Shown here: positions 46,324 to 56,001 of the stretch, in pieces
Numbering within the stretch: position 1 is the stretch's first letter
Layout of the letters: every line of letters begins with the position of its first letter
Origin: Microbacterium telephonicum
GTDB taxonomy: Bacteria; Actinomycetota; Actinomycetes; Actinomycetales; Microbacteriaceae
Reading direction: 5' to 3'
DNA length: 64,000 bases
NCBI RefSeq assembly: GCF_003651225.1
Contig: NZ_RCDB01000003.1
Span: 189,259-253,258, forward strand
Notes under the pieces: generated by a model
The model's input: the letters and a program-made list of their open reading frames with translations, nothing else
Database searches by the model: none
Told to the model about the DNA's origin: nothing
Translations under genes and position numbers: made by a program

Positions 46324-46445
46324 GCACCGTCCGCTGCCTGATCGCGCGGTGCCGGGCGCATCCGGAACCCCATCGGCACCGAACAAGCGACATCCGCGTC
46401 GCACAGCATCGCGCGCCCGCCGCGCACACACAGACAAGAGACGTC

Positions 46446-47141
46446 ATGACCACTCGCACCCCCGCCCGCCGCACCCGCCTCGCCGCCGCCGGCGTCATCG
46501 CCGGAGCCGCCCTCGTGCTGGCCGCTCCCCTCGCCGCCTCCGCCCACGTGCACGTCACCCCCGAGGACAGCGGCGCCGGCGCCTCGACCCGCCTGTCCTT
46601 CAGCTTCAGCCACGGCTGCGACGACTCCCCCACCACCGCGCTCGTCTTCGACGTCCCCGAGGGCATCGACGGCGTCACCCCGGTGCTCGACGGCGCCTGG
46701 ACCATCTCCCGCGAACTCGGCGACGACGGCATCCCGACGCAGGTGACCTACACCGCCGTCACGCCGGTCGAGACCGGCATCGCGGCCGCCGTCGCCATGG
46801 ATGTGATCTTCGCCTCCTCCGCGGCCGGCACCGATGTCGCCTTCCCCGTGCTGCAGCAGTGCGAGACGGGGTCGACCGACTGGAGCGAGGTGGCCGCGGA
46901 CGGTGCGGATGCGGAGTCGCTGGAGGCGCCCGCCCCGATCGTCGCGGTCGGCGACGTGGTCGAGACCGACGGCCACGGGCACGCGGCATCCGACGGCCAC
47001 GCCGACGAGGCGGCATCCGACGACCACACCGAAGCCGCCGCGACGACGACGGATCCGATCGGTCTCTGGCTCGGGGGCGGCGCGCTCGTCGTGGCCGTGG
47101 CCGCCCTCGTCATCGCGCTCACGGCCCGCCGCCGGGCCTGA
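46446..47141 (+). CDS. ycnI: YcnI-like copper-binding protein (DUF1775)
   Basis: A 231-aa exported protein. A signal peptide (about residues 8-33, AAPLAASAH at the cleavage site) is followed by AHVHVTPEDSGAGA, so that a His becomes the mature N-terminus, the Cu(II)-binding feature described for YcnI. The beta-sandwich DUF1775 domain continues with FSFSHGCDDSPTTALVFDVP. A His/Asp-rich linker (GHGHAASDGHADEAASDDH) and a C-terminal helix anchor it to the outer face of the membrane. The CopC/D-type partner YcnJ is not next to it; only the His-rich membrane protein is. Confidence 0.9.
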   Translation: MTTRTPARRTRLAAAGVIAGAALVLAAPLAASAHVHVTPEDSGAGASTRLSFSFSHGCDDSPTTALVFDVPEGIDGVTPVLDGAWTISRELGDDGIPTQVTYTAVTPVETGIAAAVAMDVIFASSAAGTDVAFPVLQQCETGSTDWSEVAADGADAESLEAPAPIVAVGDVVETDGHGHAASDGHADEAASDDHTEAAATTTDPIGLWLGGGALVVAVAALVIALTARRRA

Positions 47142-47158
47142 CACCCGCACCACCCCTC

Positions 47159-47218
47159 GCGAAAGGTCGCGACACGCCGCCGACTCCGCTCGGCGCACGG
47201 CGTGTCGCGACCTTTCGC
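47159..47218. repeat. 21-bp perfect inverted repeat between ycnI and the Mur ligase gene
   Basis: Arms at 47159-47179 and 47198-47218 are exact reverse complements. They begin GCGAAAGGTCGCGACAC and the partner ends GTGTCGCGACCTTTCGC; the loop is 18 nt. It lies 18 bp after the ycnI stop and probably ends that transcript, although no U-tract follows. Confidence 0.8.
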
Positions 47219-47269
47219 CGGTTCAGGCACCGGGCTGCGGGCGGGGCGGGGTGAGAGGATGGTCAGGCT

Positions 47270-48913
47270 ATGAGCACGCCCACCGGTTCGAACCTCCCGC
47301 CCGTCCTGCGCCCCGCCCGTCCCCCGCGCCGCGCGCTCGGCGATCTCGCGGCCCGCTTCGGCGGGGAGGTCGTCGGCGATGCGACCGGCGTCGTCGTCAC
47401 CGGCATCACCCTCGCGACCGCCGACCTGCGTCCCGGCGAGGCCTTCGTCGCCCTGCGCGGGGTCAACCGCCACGGCGCCGAACTCGCGCAGACGGCCGTC
47501 GACGCCGGCGCGGCGGCGATCGTGACCGATGCCGACGGCGCACGGCTCGCGGCGGATGCCGGCGTGCCGATCGTCGTCGTCGACCACCCGCGCGCGCTGC
47601 TCGGCGAGCTGTCGGCCTGGGTCTACGACACGGCCGACGACATCCCGCTCACGCTCGGGACGACCGGGACGAACGGCAAGACGAGCGTCACACACCTGCT
47701 GGCCGGCATCCTCGGCCAGCTCGGCGTGACGGCGGGGCTCTCCTCCACCGCCGAGCGGCACATCGCCGGCGAGGTGATCGTCTCGCGCCTGACGACGCCC
47801 GAAGCGTCCGAGTTCCACGCCCTCCTCGCCCTCATGCGCGAGCGCGGCGTCGAGGCGGTCGCCGTCGAGGTGAGCGCACAGGCCCTGTCGCGTCACCGCG
47901 TCGACGGCGTCGTGTTCGACGTCGCCGGATTCACCAACCTCAGCCACGACCACCTCGACGACTACGCCGACATGCGCGAGTACTTCGAGGCCAAGATGGC
48001 CCTGTTCAGCCCGGAGCGCTCCCGTCGCGGCGTCATCAGCCTCGACTCCCCGTTCGGTGTCGAAGTCGCCGCGCGCAGCGCCGTTCCGAGCGTCACGATC
48101 CTCACGCCCGCGATCGCCCCCGACCCCGGCGCCGCCGCGGACTGGACCGTCGACATCCTCGACGAGCGTCAGGACGGCACCGAGTTCGCGCTGCGGGGGC
48201 CCGGCGGGCGCACGCTCACGACCACGGTCCCCGTCATCGGACCGCACATGGCCGCCAACGCGGGTCTCGCCATCGTCATGCTCGCCGAGGCCGGCTACGC
48301 GTGGGAGCGCCTCGTCACCGCCCTCGACGGCCGGCGCATCGACGCGCACCTGCCGGGGCGCACCCAGCGGGTCTCGGGCGATCGCGGGCCGGCGGTGTAC
48401 GTCGACTTCGGCCACACCCCCGACGCGTTCGTCAAGACGCTCGCGGCCGTCCGCCGCGTCACGCCGGGCCGGGTCGTGATGCTCTTCGGCGCCGACGGCG
48501 ACCGCGACAAGACCAAGCGGCTCGACATGGGCCGCACCGCGATCGACGGCAGCGATCTGCTCATCGTCACGGACCACCATCCGCGCTTCGAAGATGCCGA
48601 CAGCATCCGCGCGACCCTGCTCGAGGGTGCGCGCGCCGCCGCTCCGGATGCCGAGATCCTCGAGTTCTCGCCGCCCGAGCGGGCGATCGTCGAGGCCGTC
48701 GCGCGGGTCGGCGAGGGCGACGCGATCCTGTGGGCGGGACCGGGACACCAGGACTACCGCGACATCCGCGGCGTGCGCACCCCGTACTCCGCGCGCGAGC
48801 TCGCCCGTCGCGCGTTGCAGGATGCCGGCTGGCCCGTGCCCGAGCCCTCATGGACGGTGCCGTACCCGGCCGACGAGACCCCGCTGTCGGACCCGTCGCG
48901 CGACTGGCGCTGA
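47270..48913 (+). CDS. MurE-like Mur ligase, orphan copy
   Basis: A 547-aa ATP-dependent amide ligase of the Mur family, most like UDP-MurNAc-tripeptide synthetase. The N-terminal UDP-substrate domain shows TGITLATADLRPGEAFVALR, the central domain GTTGTNGKTSVTHLLA (P-loop), TTPEASEFHALLA, EVSAQALSRHRVDG and TNLSHDHLDDYADM, and the C-terminal domain YVDFGHTPDAFVKTLAAV and MLFGADGDRDKTKR. At the amino-acid selectivity site the usual DNPR(x)E is replaced by DHHPRFED, so the added amino acid cannot be read off. It stands alone, without murF, mraY or other dcw genes, so it may be a second, specialised ligase. A weak match GAGGAT lies 9 nt before the ATG. Confidence 0.88.
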   Translation: MSTPTGSNLPPVLRPARPPRRALGDLAARFGGEVVGDATGVVVTGITLATADLRPGEAFVALRGVNRHGAELAQTAVDAGAAAIVTDADGARLAADAGVPIVVVDHPRALLGELSAWVYDTADDIPLTLGTTGTNGKTSVTHLLAGILGQLGVTAGLSSTAERHIAGEVIVSRLTTPEASEFHALLALMRERGVEAVAVEVSAQALSRHRVDGVVFDVAGFTNLSHDHLDDYADMREYFEAKMALFSPERSRRGVISLDSPFGVEVAARSAVPSVTILTPAIAPDPGAAADWTVDILDERQDGTEFALRGPGGRTLTTTVPVIGPHMAANAGLAIVMLAEAGYAWERLVTALDGRRIDAHLPGRTQRVSGDRGPAVYVDFGHTPDAFVKTLAAVRRVTPGRVVMLFGADGDRDKTKRLDMGRTAIDGSDLLIVTDHHPRFEDADSIRATLLEGARAAAPDAEILEFSPPERAIVEAVARVGEGDAILWAGPGHQDYRDIRGVRTPYSARELARRALQDAGWPVPEPSWTVPYPADETPLSDPSRDWR

Positions 48914-48925
48914 TCCTCACCACTC

Positions 48926-48962
48926 CCCTCGCCCCTTGTGGTCAGTCCACAAGGGGCGAGGG
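48926..48962. terminator. 16-bp perfect hairpin behind the Mur ligase gene
   Basis: CCCTCGCCCCTTGTGG (48926-48941) pairs with CCACAAGGGGCGAGGG (48947-48962) around a TCAGT loop, 13 bp after the stop. It is the most stable hairpin of the window for its size. Its core GTGGTCAGTCCAC is nearly the same as the dyad at 49006-49018, so it may also bind a regulator of pflB. Confidence 0.75.
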
Positions 48963-49005
48963 CGTTCTCCGGGTTCTCCCTGCGCTTCCGAATAAACCCG
49001 GCGCT

Positions 49006-49018
49006 GTGGTCGGACCAC
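49006..49018. promoter_or_regulatory. Dyad operator in the pflB promoter
   Basis: GTGGTCGGACCAC is a perfect 13-bp palindrome (6-bp arms, one central G). It lies just ahead of TAGCCT (49024-49029), a likely -10 box, so it sits in the promoter spacer. The TGGTCNGACCA core is like sites of FadR-type GntR regulators; which protein binds is unknown. Confidence 0.55.
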
Positions 49019-49068
49019 GGGAGTAGCCTGGCGGAGACAGGTTCCCACGAGGATCGAGGAAGCGAATC

Positions 49069-51330
49069 ATGACCACCGTCACCCCCTCCGCACAAGACGC
49101 GCAGCCCGCCGCCTGGAACGGCTTCACCGCCGGTCCGTGGCAGGACGAGATCGACGTGCGCGACTTCATCCAGCGCAACTACACGCCGTACGAGGGCGAC
49201 GCCGCCTTCCTCGCCGGCGCCACCGCGCGCACCACGCGCATCTGGGACACCCTGTCGGCGATGTTCCCCGCCGAGCGCGAGAAGGGGATCTACGACGTCG
49301 ACCCGCACACTCCGGCGGGCATCACCTCCCACGGCCCCGGGTACATCGTCGAGGGCGAGGAGGTCATCGTCGGCCTCCAGACAGACGCGCCGCTCAAGCG
49401 CGCCATCATGCCCAACGGCGGCTGGCGCATGGTCGAGGGCGCACTGGAGACCTACGGCTACGAGGTCGACCAGACCCTGAAGACGGTCTTCACCGAGTAC
49501 CGCAAGACGCACAACCAGGCCGTCTTCGACGTGTACTCCCCCAACGTCCGCGCCGCGCGCAGCTCGCACATCATCACGGGCCTGCCCGACGCCTACGGCC
49601 GCGGCCGCATCATCGGCGACTACCGCCGCGTCGCCCTCTACGGCGTCGACCAGCTCATCGCCGCGAAGAAGGTCGACAAGCTCGGCCTCGACACGCAGCC
49701 GTTCACCGAGACGATCGCCCGCGAGCGCGAGGAGCACGCCGAGCAGATCCGTGCGCTGCAGGAGCTGAAGCAGATGGCGGCCTCGTACGGCATCGACATC
49801 TCGGGCCCCGCCACGACCGCGAAGGAAGCCGTGCAGTGGCTCTACTTCGCCTACCTCGGCGCGGTCAAGGAGCAGAACGGTGCGGCGATGTCGCTCGGGC
49901 GCACCTCCACGTTCCTCGACGTGTTCATCCAGCGCGACCTCGAGGCCGGCCTCATCACCGAGTCCGAGGCGCAGGAGATCATCGACGACTTCGTCATCAA
50001 GCTGCGCATCGTCCGGTTCCTGCGCACCCCCGAGTACGACGCCCTCTTCTCGGGCGACCCGACGTGGGTCACCGAGACGATCGGCGGCATGGGCGAGGAC
50101 GGTCGTCCGCTCGTGACGAAGAACTCGTTCCGCTTCCTGCAGACCCTCTACAACCTGGGTCCGGCCCCGGAGCCGAACATGACGGTCTTCTGGAGCCCGT
50201 CGCTGCCGCAGGGGTTCAAGGACTACTGCGCGCAGGTGTCGATCGACACCTCGGCCGTGCAGTACGAGTCCGACGAGGTCATCCGCCCGGCCTGGGGCGA
50301 CGACGCCGCCATCGCGTGCTGCGTGAGCCCCATGCGCGTCGGCAAGCAGATGCAGTTCTTCGGCGCGCGCGTCAACCTCGCCAAGACCCTGCTGTACGCC
50401 ATCAACGGCGGCCGCGACGAGGTCTCCGGCAAGCAGGTCTCGCCGATCGCCCCCGCCGTCGCCGACGGCCCGATGTCGTACGACGACGTCATGGCCAAGT
50501 TCGACAGGACGATGGACTGGCTCGCCGAGACCTACGTCGAGGCGCTGAACTGCATCCACTGGTCGCACGACAAGTACGCGTACGAGCGTCTCGAGATGGC
50601 CCTGCACGACAAGGACGTGCTGCGCACGATGGCCTGCGGCATCGCCGGGCTCTCGGTCGCCGCCGACTCGCTGTCGGCCATCAAGTACGCCACCGTCACG
50701 CCGGTGCGCGACGAGCGCGGTATCGTGGTCGACTTCACCACCGAGGGCGACTTCCCCACCTACGGCAACGACGACGACCGCGCCGACGGCATCGCCGTCG
50801 ACCTCGTCGAGCGTTTCATGGCGAAGATCCGCAAGCACCCGATGTATCGCGACGCCCTGCCGACGCAGTCGGTGCTCACGATCACCTCGAACGTCGTCTA
50901 CGGCAAGGCCACCGGCAACACCCCCGACGGCCGCCGGGCCGGCGAGCCGTTCGCACCGGGCGCGAACCCGATGAACGGCCGCGACACGCACGGCATGCTC
51001 GCCTCGGCCCTGTCGGTCGCGAAGCTGCCGTACTCCGAGGCGCAGGACGGCATCTCGCTCACCAACACCGTCGTGCCCGCCGGTCTCGGCCGCACGAAGG
51101 ACGAGCAGGTGCGCAACCTCGCCGGACTCCTGGATGCTTACATCGGCTCCGAGGGCTACCACATGAACGTGAACGTGCTCAACCGCGAGACGCTCCTGGA
51201 CGCCATGGAGAACCCGGAGAACTACCCGCAGCTGACGATCCGCGTCTCGGGCTACGCCGTGAACTTCGTGCGGCTCACCCGCGAGCAGCAGCTCGACGTG
51301 CTCTCGCGCACCTTCCACGGCGCGCTCTGA
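49069..51330 (+). CDS. pflB: Formate C-acetyltransferase (pyruvate formate-lyase)
   Basis: A 753-aa glycyl-radical enzyme converting pyruvate and CoA to acetyl-CoA and formate without oxygen. The active-site cysteine pair is Cys417-Cys418 in [12 protein letters not shown], and the radical Gly728 is in [27 protein letters not shown] and [18 protein letters not shown] are further family blocks. All catalytic elements are intact, and the length fits E. coli PflB (760 aa). GAGGAAGCG precedes the ATG. The activase gene follows after 29 bp. Presence in a mostly aerobic genus suggests fermentation or microaerobic survival (inference). Confidence 0.97.
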   Translation: MTTVTPSAQDAQPAAWNGFTAGPWQDEIDVRDFIQRNYTPYEGDAAFLAGATARTTRIWDTLSAMFPAEREKGIYDVDPHTPAGITSHGPGYIVEGEEVIVGLQTDAPLKRAIMPNGGWRMVEGALETYGYEVDQTLKTVFTEYRKTHNQAVFDVYSPNVRAARSSHIITGLPDAYGRGRIIGDYRRVALYGVDQLIAAKKVDKLGLDTQPFTETIAREREEHAEQIRALQELKQMAASYGIDISGPATTAKEAVQWLYFAYLGAVKEQNGAAMSLGRTSTFLDVFIQRDLEAGLITESEAQEIIDDFVIKLRIVRFLRTPEYDALFSGDPTWVTETIGGMGEDGRPLVTKNSFRFLQTLYNLGPAPEPNMTVFWSPSLPQGFKDYCAQVSIDTSAVQYESDEVIRPAWGDDAAIACCVSPMRVGKQMQFFGARVNLAKTLLYAINGGRDEVSGKQVSPIAPAVADGPMSYDDVMAKFDRTMDWLAETYVEALNCIHWSHDKYAYERLEMALHDKDVLRTMACGIAGLSVAADSLSAIKYATVTPVRDERGIVVDFTTEGDFPTYGNDDDRADGIAVDLVERFMAKIRKHPMYRDALPTQSVLTITSNVVYGKATGNTPDGRRAGEPFAPGANPMNGRDTHGMLASALSVAKLPYSEAQDGISLTNTVVPAGLGRTKDEQVRNLAGLLDAYIGSEGYHMNVNVLNRETLLDAMENPENYPQLTIRVSGYAVNFVRLTREQQLDVLSRTFHGAL

Positions 51331-51359
51331 GCGACGCCCCCACGCAAGGAGAGGACGAC

Positions 51360-52286
51360 ATGGCTGCGACGATGCTCCGTCAGCACCCGTGCACGCCGCT
51401 CCCCCTCCCCGCCGACGCGGTGCGCCTGGATGTCCCCGTCCAGGCGCCCGCCGTCGCGCGGCGGGCCGGAGCCGGACTCGACGGTCTGCACGTCGAGGAC
51501 GTCGACCACCACGAGCGGCTCACGGCGATGCGGGAGGGCCGACTCGGCTCGGTGCACTCGTGGGAGCTCGTGACGGCGGTCGACGGCCCCGGCACCCGCC
51601 TCACGGTGTTCCTCAACGGGTGCCCGCTGCGGTGCCTGTACTGTCACAACCCCGACACCTTCGCGATGCGCGACGGACAGCCGGTCACCAGCGACGAACT
51701 GCTCGCACGCGTCGCCCGGTACCGTGCGGTCTTCGCCGCGACCGGCGGCGGCCTGACCCTCTCGGGCGGCGAGGTGCTCATGCAGCCCGCATTCGCCGGC
51801 CGTGTGCTGCGGGGCGCGAAGGAGCTCGGTGTGCACACCGCCATCGACACCTCCGGTTATCTCGGCCAGAACGCGTCCGACGCCCTGCTGGACGACGTCG
51901 ACCTCGTGCTGCTCGACGTCAAGAGCGGCGACCCCGCCACCTACCGCCGCGTCACGGGACGCGACCTCGAGCCGACGCTCGCCTTCGGGCGACGCCTGGC
52001 CGAAGGCGCCGACGGACCCGAGGTCTGGGTGCGGTTCGTGCTCGTGCCGGGTCTGACCGACGACGCCGACAACGTCGAGGCCGTCGCCGCCTACGCCGCC
52101 GAGCTCAACAGCATCCGCCCGGGCACGGTCACCCGCGTCGAGGTGCTGCCGTTCCACCAGATGGGCCGCGACAAGTGGCAGGCGCTGGGACGCGAGTACG
52201 AACTCGACGACACCGAGCCCCCGTCCCCCGAGCTGACCGAACGGGTGCGCGACCGGTTCCGCGCCCACGGTCTTCCGACCTACTGA
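51360..52286 (+). CDS. pflA: Pyruvate formate-lyase 1-activating enzyme
   Basis: A 308-aa radical-SAM protein that installs the glycyl radical on PflB. FLNGCPLRCLYCHNPDTF holds the CxxxCxxC [4Fe-4S] motif, GGLTLSGGEVLMQP the GGE motif, and LLDVKSGDPATYRRVTGR and RVEVLPFHQMGRDKWQAL complete the family blocks. About 60 residues precede the usual PflA start (the conserved beginning is near VHSWELVTAVDGPGTRL); this extension has no recognised domain. The ATG at 51360 has a strong AAGGAGAGG site, so the extension appears to be translated. Same operon as pflB. Confidence 0.95.
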   Translation: MAATMLRQHPCTPLPLPADAVRLDVPVQAPAVARRAGAGLDGLHVEDVDHHERLTAMREGRLGSVHSWELVTAVDGPGTRLTVFLNGCPLRCLYCHNPDTFAMRDGQPVTSDELLARVARYRAVFAATGGGLTLSGGEVLMQPAFAGRVLRGAKELGVHTAIDTSGYLGQNASDALLDDVDLVLLDVKSGDPATYRRVTGRDLEPTLAFGRRLAEGADGPEVWVRFVLVPGLTDDADNVEAVAAYAAELNSIRPGTVTRVEVLPFHQMGRDKWQALGREYELDDTEPPSPELTERVRDRFRAHGLPTY

Positions 52287-52332
52287 TCGTTTACCCGACC
52301 GATCACTGGGGACCCGCACGACGGGTCCGGCA

Positions 52333-52365
52333 CCAGCCCGTCCCCCCGCTTCCGGGGCGGGCTGG
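52333..52365. terminator. Bidirectional hairpin between pflA and dxr
   Basis: CCAGCCCGTCCCC (52333-52345) against CGGGGCGGGCTGG (52353-52365), with one mismatch or bulge and a 7-nt loop, in the gap between convergent genes. It can end both transcripts. Confidence 0.6.
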
Positions 52366-52394
52366 AGCCGTGTCCGGGGACGGATCGCCTCCGG

Positions 52395-53474
52395 TCAGGC
52401 GGCGATGATCCGGTCGGCTTCGGCGCGCGCCCAGCGCTCCGCCTCGGCGAGGCTCTCCCGGGTCAGCTCGTCCGGCGCGTCGTGCGCGTCGACGACGCGT
52501 GCGACCGTCTCGACGATGTCCGGGAAGCGCAGGGCGCCCTCGTGGAACGCATCGACGGCCTGCTCGTTGGCGGCGTTGAACACGGCGGGATACGTGCCTG
52601 CCGCGCGCCCCACGTGCTTGGCCAGGGCGACGGCGGGGAAGGCCGTCTCGTCGAGCGGCTCGAAGGTCCAGGATGCCGGAACCGTCCAGTCCAGCGGCAT
52701 GCCGACGCCGGCGACGCGCTCCGGCCACTGGAGGCCGAGCGAGATGGGCAGCCGCATGTCGGGAGGAGAGGCCTGCGCGATCGTCGACCCGTCGACGAAC
52801 TCGACCATCGAGTGCACGATCGACTGCGGGTGCACGACGACGTCGATCGCGTCGTAGTCGACGCCGAACAGCAGGTGCGCCTCGATCACTTCGAGGCCCT
52901 TGTTGACGAGCGTCGCCGAGTTGGTCGTGACGACCCGCCCCATGTCCCACGTCGGGTGCGCGAGCGCCTCGGCGGGGGTGACTCGCTCGAGGTCGGCGCG
53001 GCTGCGGCCGCGGAACGGGCCGCCGGATGCCGTGAGCACCAGCCGGCGCACCTCCGCGGACGTTCCGGAGCGCAGCGCCTGCGCGATGGCGGAGTGCTCC
53101 GAGTCGACCGGGACGATCTGCCCCGGGGCGGCGAGCGCCGTCACGAGGTCGCCGCCCACGATGAGCGATTCCTTGTTGGCCAGCGCGAGGGTGCGCCCGC
53201 ACTCCAGCGCGGCGATCGTGGGACCGAGCCCGACCGAACCGGTGATGCCGTTGAGGACGACGTCTGCGTCGACGTCGCGCACGAGCCGCTCCGCGTCGGC
53301 GGCGCCGATCGCGGTGTGCGTCACGGCGAACTCGGCCGCTTGCGCGGCGAGCAGGTCGCGCTGGGATCCGGCGGCCAGCCCCACGACCTGGAAGCGGTCG
53401 CGACGGGTGCGGATGACGTCGAGGGCCTGCGTGCCGATCGATCCGGTGGAGCCGAGGATGAGGACGCGGCGCAT
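52395..53474 (-). CDS. dxr: 1-deoxy-D-xylulose 5-phosphate reductoisomerase
   Basis: A 359-aa NADPH enzyme, the first committed step of the MEP pathway. [20 protein letters not shown] is the nucleotide-binding start, [14 protein letters not shown] follows, [15 protein letters not shown] holds metal ligands, [10 protein letters not shown] the flexible loop, [20 protein letters not shown] and [20 protein letters not shown] the rest. It is complete. TAGGCT (53482-53487, minus strand) lies 7 nt before the ATG. It begins the interrupted dxr-protease-ispG series on this strand. Confidence 0.96.
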   Translation of the reverse strand: MRRVLILGSTGSIGTQALDVIRTRRDRFQVVGLAAGSQRDLLAAQAAEFAVTHTAIGAADAERLVRDVDADVVLNGITGSVGLGPTIAALECGRTLALANKESLIVGGDLVTALAAPGQIVPVDSEHSAIAQALRSGTSAEVRRLVLTASGGPFRGRSRADLERVTPAEALAHPTWDMGRVVTTNSATLVNKGLEVIEAHLLFGVDYDAIDVVVHPQSIVHSMVEFVDGSTIAQASPPDMRLPISLGLQWPERVAGVGMPLDWTVPASWTFEPLDETAFPAVALAKHVGRAAGTYPAVFNAANEQAVDAFHEGALRFPDIVETVARVVDAHDAPDELTRESLAEAERWARAEADRIIAA

Positions 53475-53526
53475 GCCGTTCAGCCTAGCCGTGGACCCGG
53501 GTGCGTCCCGGGTCCACGGCCGGAGG

Positions 53527-54504
53527 TCACTGCTGGCCGGCGTTCACCTTCTGGGCACCGAGGATGTCGACGACGAACACGAGCGTCTCGCCCTTGAGGT
53601 CGGTGTCGTTGATCTCGCCCTCGCCGTAGCCGTCGGCCGGCGGGATGACGACCTCGACCTGCGAACCGACGGGGAAGCCCTCGAGCGCCTTCTGGAATCC
53701 CGCGACGAAGCTCGTCGTGGCGCCGGCGTAGGGGGTGCCGCCTTCCTTCCACGTCTCGTCGAAGACCTCGCCGTTGGACCAGCGCACGCCGGAGTACTGG
53801 ATCAGCACGTAGTCGCCGGACTGCACGACGTAGCCGTCGCCCTGCTTGAGCGTCGCGACCTGCGTCTCGGTCGGCGCGGCGGCATCCGGGATGGTGATGG
53901 TCGGGGCGCCGTTCTCGGCGAGCTCGACGGCGGGCATGCCGGCGGTGGGCTCCTGCGGGGCGCCCCACGCCGCGGTCGGCACGGTGCCGAGCAGGTCGAC
54001 GATGTACACCTCGGCGCCGGAGGCCTGGGTGGTGTCGGTCGCCTCGCTGGCCGGGAAGGTCGCGACGACGCGCTCACCGGGCTTGCCGCAGCCGAGCAGC
54101 TGGCCGAGGGGGTTGTCGGGCGAGATCTGGGCGGGCATGACCTCGCCCGGCTCGTAGCCGACCGTGACGAGCTTCTCGCCGGAGTCGGCGCTGTAGGCGG
54201 TGAGCGCGTACGAGATGAAGTCGCCGGCGGCGACCGCGTCACCCGCTCCCTCGTCGATGACCGTGGTCTGCAGGTCGGAGATGTCCAGCGGCGCGCTGAA
54301 GGTCGCCTCGGAGGGCGTACCGGGGTCGCCCGTCACCGTGACGGCCTCGGATGCCGCACCCGTCGCGGCCTGGGCGCCGCACAGATCGGCGGCCGCTCCC
54401 GACGCCGACGGCGAGGCGCCGTCGCCTCCGTTCCCGGAGCAGCCCGCCAGCAGGACGATCGACACGGCGGCGGCGGAAAGGGCGGTGATGCGGCGCAGGC
54501 GCAC
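53527..54504 (-). CDS. FKBP-type peptidyl-prolyl isomerase lipoprotein
   Basis: A 325-aa exported lipoprotein. The signal peptide ends in [11 protein letters not shown], so Cys is lipidated at residue 22 or so. Two FKBP-like units follow. The first (about residues 70-190) is degenerate: [20 protein letters not shown] and [16 protein letters not shown]. The second (about 220-325) keeps the conserved residues: [54 protein letters not shown] and LVFVVDIL. It should help fold proteins outside the membrane. The layout resembles FKBP lipoproteins commonly found in Microbacteriaceae. Confidence 0.9.
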   Translation of the reverse strand: MRLRRITALSAAAVSIVLLAGCSGNGGDGASPSASGAAADLCGAQAATGAASEAVTVTGDPGTPSEATFSAPLDISDLQTTVIDEGAGDAVAAGDFISYALTAYSADSGEKLVTVGYEPGEVMPAQISPDNPLGQLLGCGKPGERVVATFPASEATDTTQASGAEVYIVDLLGTVPTAAWGAPQEPTAGMPAVELAENGAPTITIPDAAAPTETQVATLKQGDGYVVQSGDYVLIQYSGVRWSNGEVFDETWKEGGTPYAGATTSFVAGFQKALEGFPVGSQVEVVIPPADGYGEGEINDTDLKGETLVFVVDILGAQKVNAGQQ

Positions 54505-54623
54505 GGCGGAACCTCACAGGATCGACAGAAGGGGACCCCGCCATCCTCCCCCATATTCTTCTGCCCCGCCTGTGAGCATCGGCGCCGCCCTTTTGCATGG
54601 CGGGAGCGGAATGGATTCGGGAG

Positions 54624-54629
54624 TACCCT
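54624..54629 (+). promoter_or_regulatory. TACCCT -10 box, leaderless plsC
   Basis: TACCCT ends 6 nt before the GTG at 54636, which supports that start over the ATG at 54597. Confidence 0.5.
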
Positions 54630-54635
54630 CTTCTG

Positions 54636-55415
54636 GTGACCGAACAGCAGGGGCCGTCGCCCGCCGAGCAGGCGCCGGAACCCGAGGAGGTCGGGGGCGT
54701 CGGTCTCACCTACTACCTCGGCCGCTGGGGTCTCGCCCCGCTCACGCGGCTCGTCTACCGCCCGCGCATCGAGGGGCGGCGCAACATCCCGCGTCGCGGG
54801 CCGGTGATCCTCGCGAGCAACCATCTGTCGTTCATCGACTCGTTCGTGATCCCGATGTACGCGCCCCGCCCGGTGTACTTCCTCGCGAAGTCGTCGTACT
54901 TCGAGGGCAAGGGCTTCTCGGGCTGGGTCAGCCGCACCTTCTTCACGGCGATCGGCGCCACCTCGGTGCGCCGCGGTGCGGGCCAGGCGGCCTTGGACGC
55001 GCTCGACCAGCAGCGCCGCATCCTCGCGTCGGGACGGGCCGTCGCGCTCTACCCCGAAGGCACGCGCTCCCTCGACGGGCGGCTCTACAAGGGCCGCACC
55101 GGTGTCGCGTTCCTCGCGCTCGAGACGGGCGCGAAGGTCGTGCCGGTGGGTCTGGTCGGCACCAACGAGGCGATGCCGGTCACGGCGAAGTGGCCGCGGA
55201 CGAAGCCGCGCGTCACGATCCGCTACGGCGAGCCCATCGATCTGTCCCACCACGGCCCCGCCTCGTCGGGTCGCGCGCGGCGGCTCGCGACCGACGAGAT
55301 CATGGCGGCGATCCACGAGCTGTCGGGTCAGGAGTTGGCGGGCACCTACAACGAGGCTCCGGCGCAGAACCCCGTCGAGCGCATCAAGCAGGTCCTCCCG
55401 CACGAGCGCCGCTGA
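54636..55415 (+). CDS. plsC: 1-acyl-sn-glycerol-3-phosphate acyltransferase family protein
   Basis: A 259-aa membrane-associated acyltransferase making phosphatidic acid from lysophosphatidic acid and acyl donor. SNHLSFIDSF holds the HxxxxD catalytic motif, LYPEGTRSLDGRLYKGRTGV the EGTRS substrate motif, and VVPVGLVGTNEAMP the third block. One hydrophobic helix near residue 60-80 may dip into the membrane. A short acidic N-terminus (EQAPEPEEVGG) precedes the domain. The GTG start is chosen from its -10 spacing. Confidence 0.92.
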   Translation: MTEQQGPSPAEQAPEPEEVGGVGLTYYLGRWGLAPLTRLVYRPRIEGRRNIPRRGPVILASNHLSFIDSFVIPMYAPRPVYFLAKSSYFEGKGFSGWVSRTFFTAIGATSVRRGAGQAALDALDQQRRILASGRAVALYPEGTRSLDGRLYKGRTGVAFLALETGAKVVPVGLVGTNEAMPVTAKWPRTKPRVTIRYGEPIDLSHHGPASSGRARRLATDEIMAAIHELSGQELAGTYNEAPAQNPVERIKQVLPHERR

Positions 55416-55473
55416 GGCGCGTGGCGTGACTGCGGGCGTCGCGCGTCGGGCGCCCCGGGCGCCCACCCCGGCG

Positions 55474-55950
55474 TCAGGATGCCGCGACGGTGATCTGCGG
55501 CTCGTGCCGCACCGGGAAGTTGACGCTGTTCGCGATGAAGCACCACTCGCGCGCCTGCCGGTGCGCCGCCGTGGCGGCATCCACCATCGACGACTCCGCG
55601 ACGACGACACGCGGGCGCAGCACCACTTCCCGGAACGCGCCCCCACCGCGGCCGTCCTCCACCATCGTTCCAGTCGCGTCGTCTTCGTAGGAGACGACCA
55701 CGACGCCGGCCGTGACGCACGCGTGCAGGTAGGACAGCAGGTGGCATTCGCTGAGGGAGGCCAGCAGCAGGTCTTCGGGGTTCCACTTCGACGGGTCGCC
55801 GCGGAACGGCTTGTCGCTGGATGCCGCGACGTCGGGCTTGCCGGCCACGGAGAGGGTCACCGACCGGTCGTAGTCGCGGTAACCGGACGTGCCGGTGCCG
55901 CGGTTGCCGGTCCATTCGGAGCGCAGGGCGTAGTGGTGCTCGCCGATCAT
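55474..55950 (-). CDS. OsmC-family peroxiredoxin
   Basis: A 158-aa cytosolic peroxidase that reduces organic hydroperoxides. DPSKWNPEDLLLASLSECH and LLSYLHACVTAGVVVVSYED contain the two conserved cysteines of the OsmC/Ohr group. The order and spacing fit the general OsmC branch, not Ohr. The ATG at 55950 is used because longer upstream frames run antisense to the asparaginase gene. It is convergent with plsC; a G/C-rich self-complementary stretch (about 55449-55465) lies between them. Confidence 0.9.
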   Translation of the reverse strand: MIGEHHYALRSEWTGNRGTGTSGYRDYDRSVTLSVAGKPDVAASSDKPFRGDPSKWNPEDLLLASLSECHLLSYLHACVTAGVVVVSYEDDATGTMVEDGRGGGAFREVVLRPRVVVAESSMVDAATAAHRQAREWCFIANSVNFPVRHEPQITVAAS

Positions 55951-56001
55951 GCCGCCAGTCTCGCACGCCCGTCCGACTCGGGTCGCGGCCGGCCGCGGCG
56001 T

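Noticed and set aside
44226..47198. 990-codon open frame on the minus strand over the copper cassette and protease gene
   Set aside because: It is out of frame with the M50 protease and antisense to ycnI; no conserved motif.
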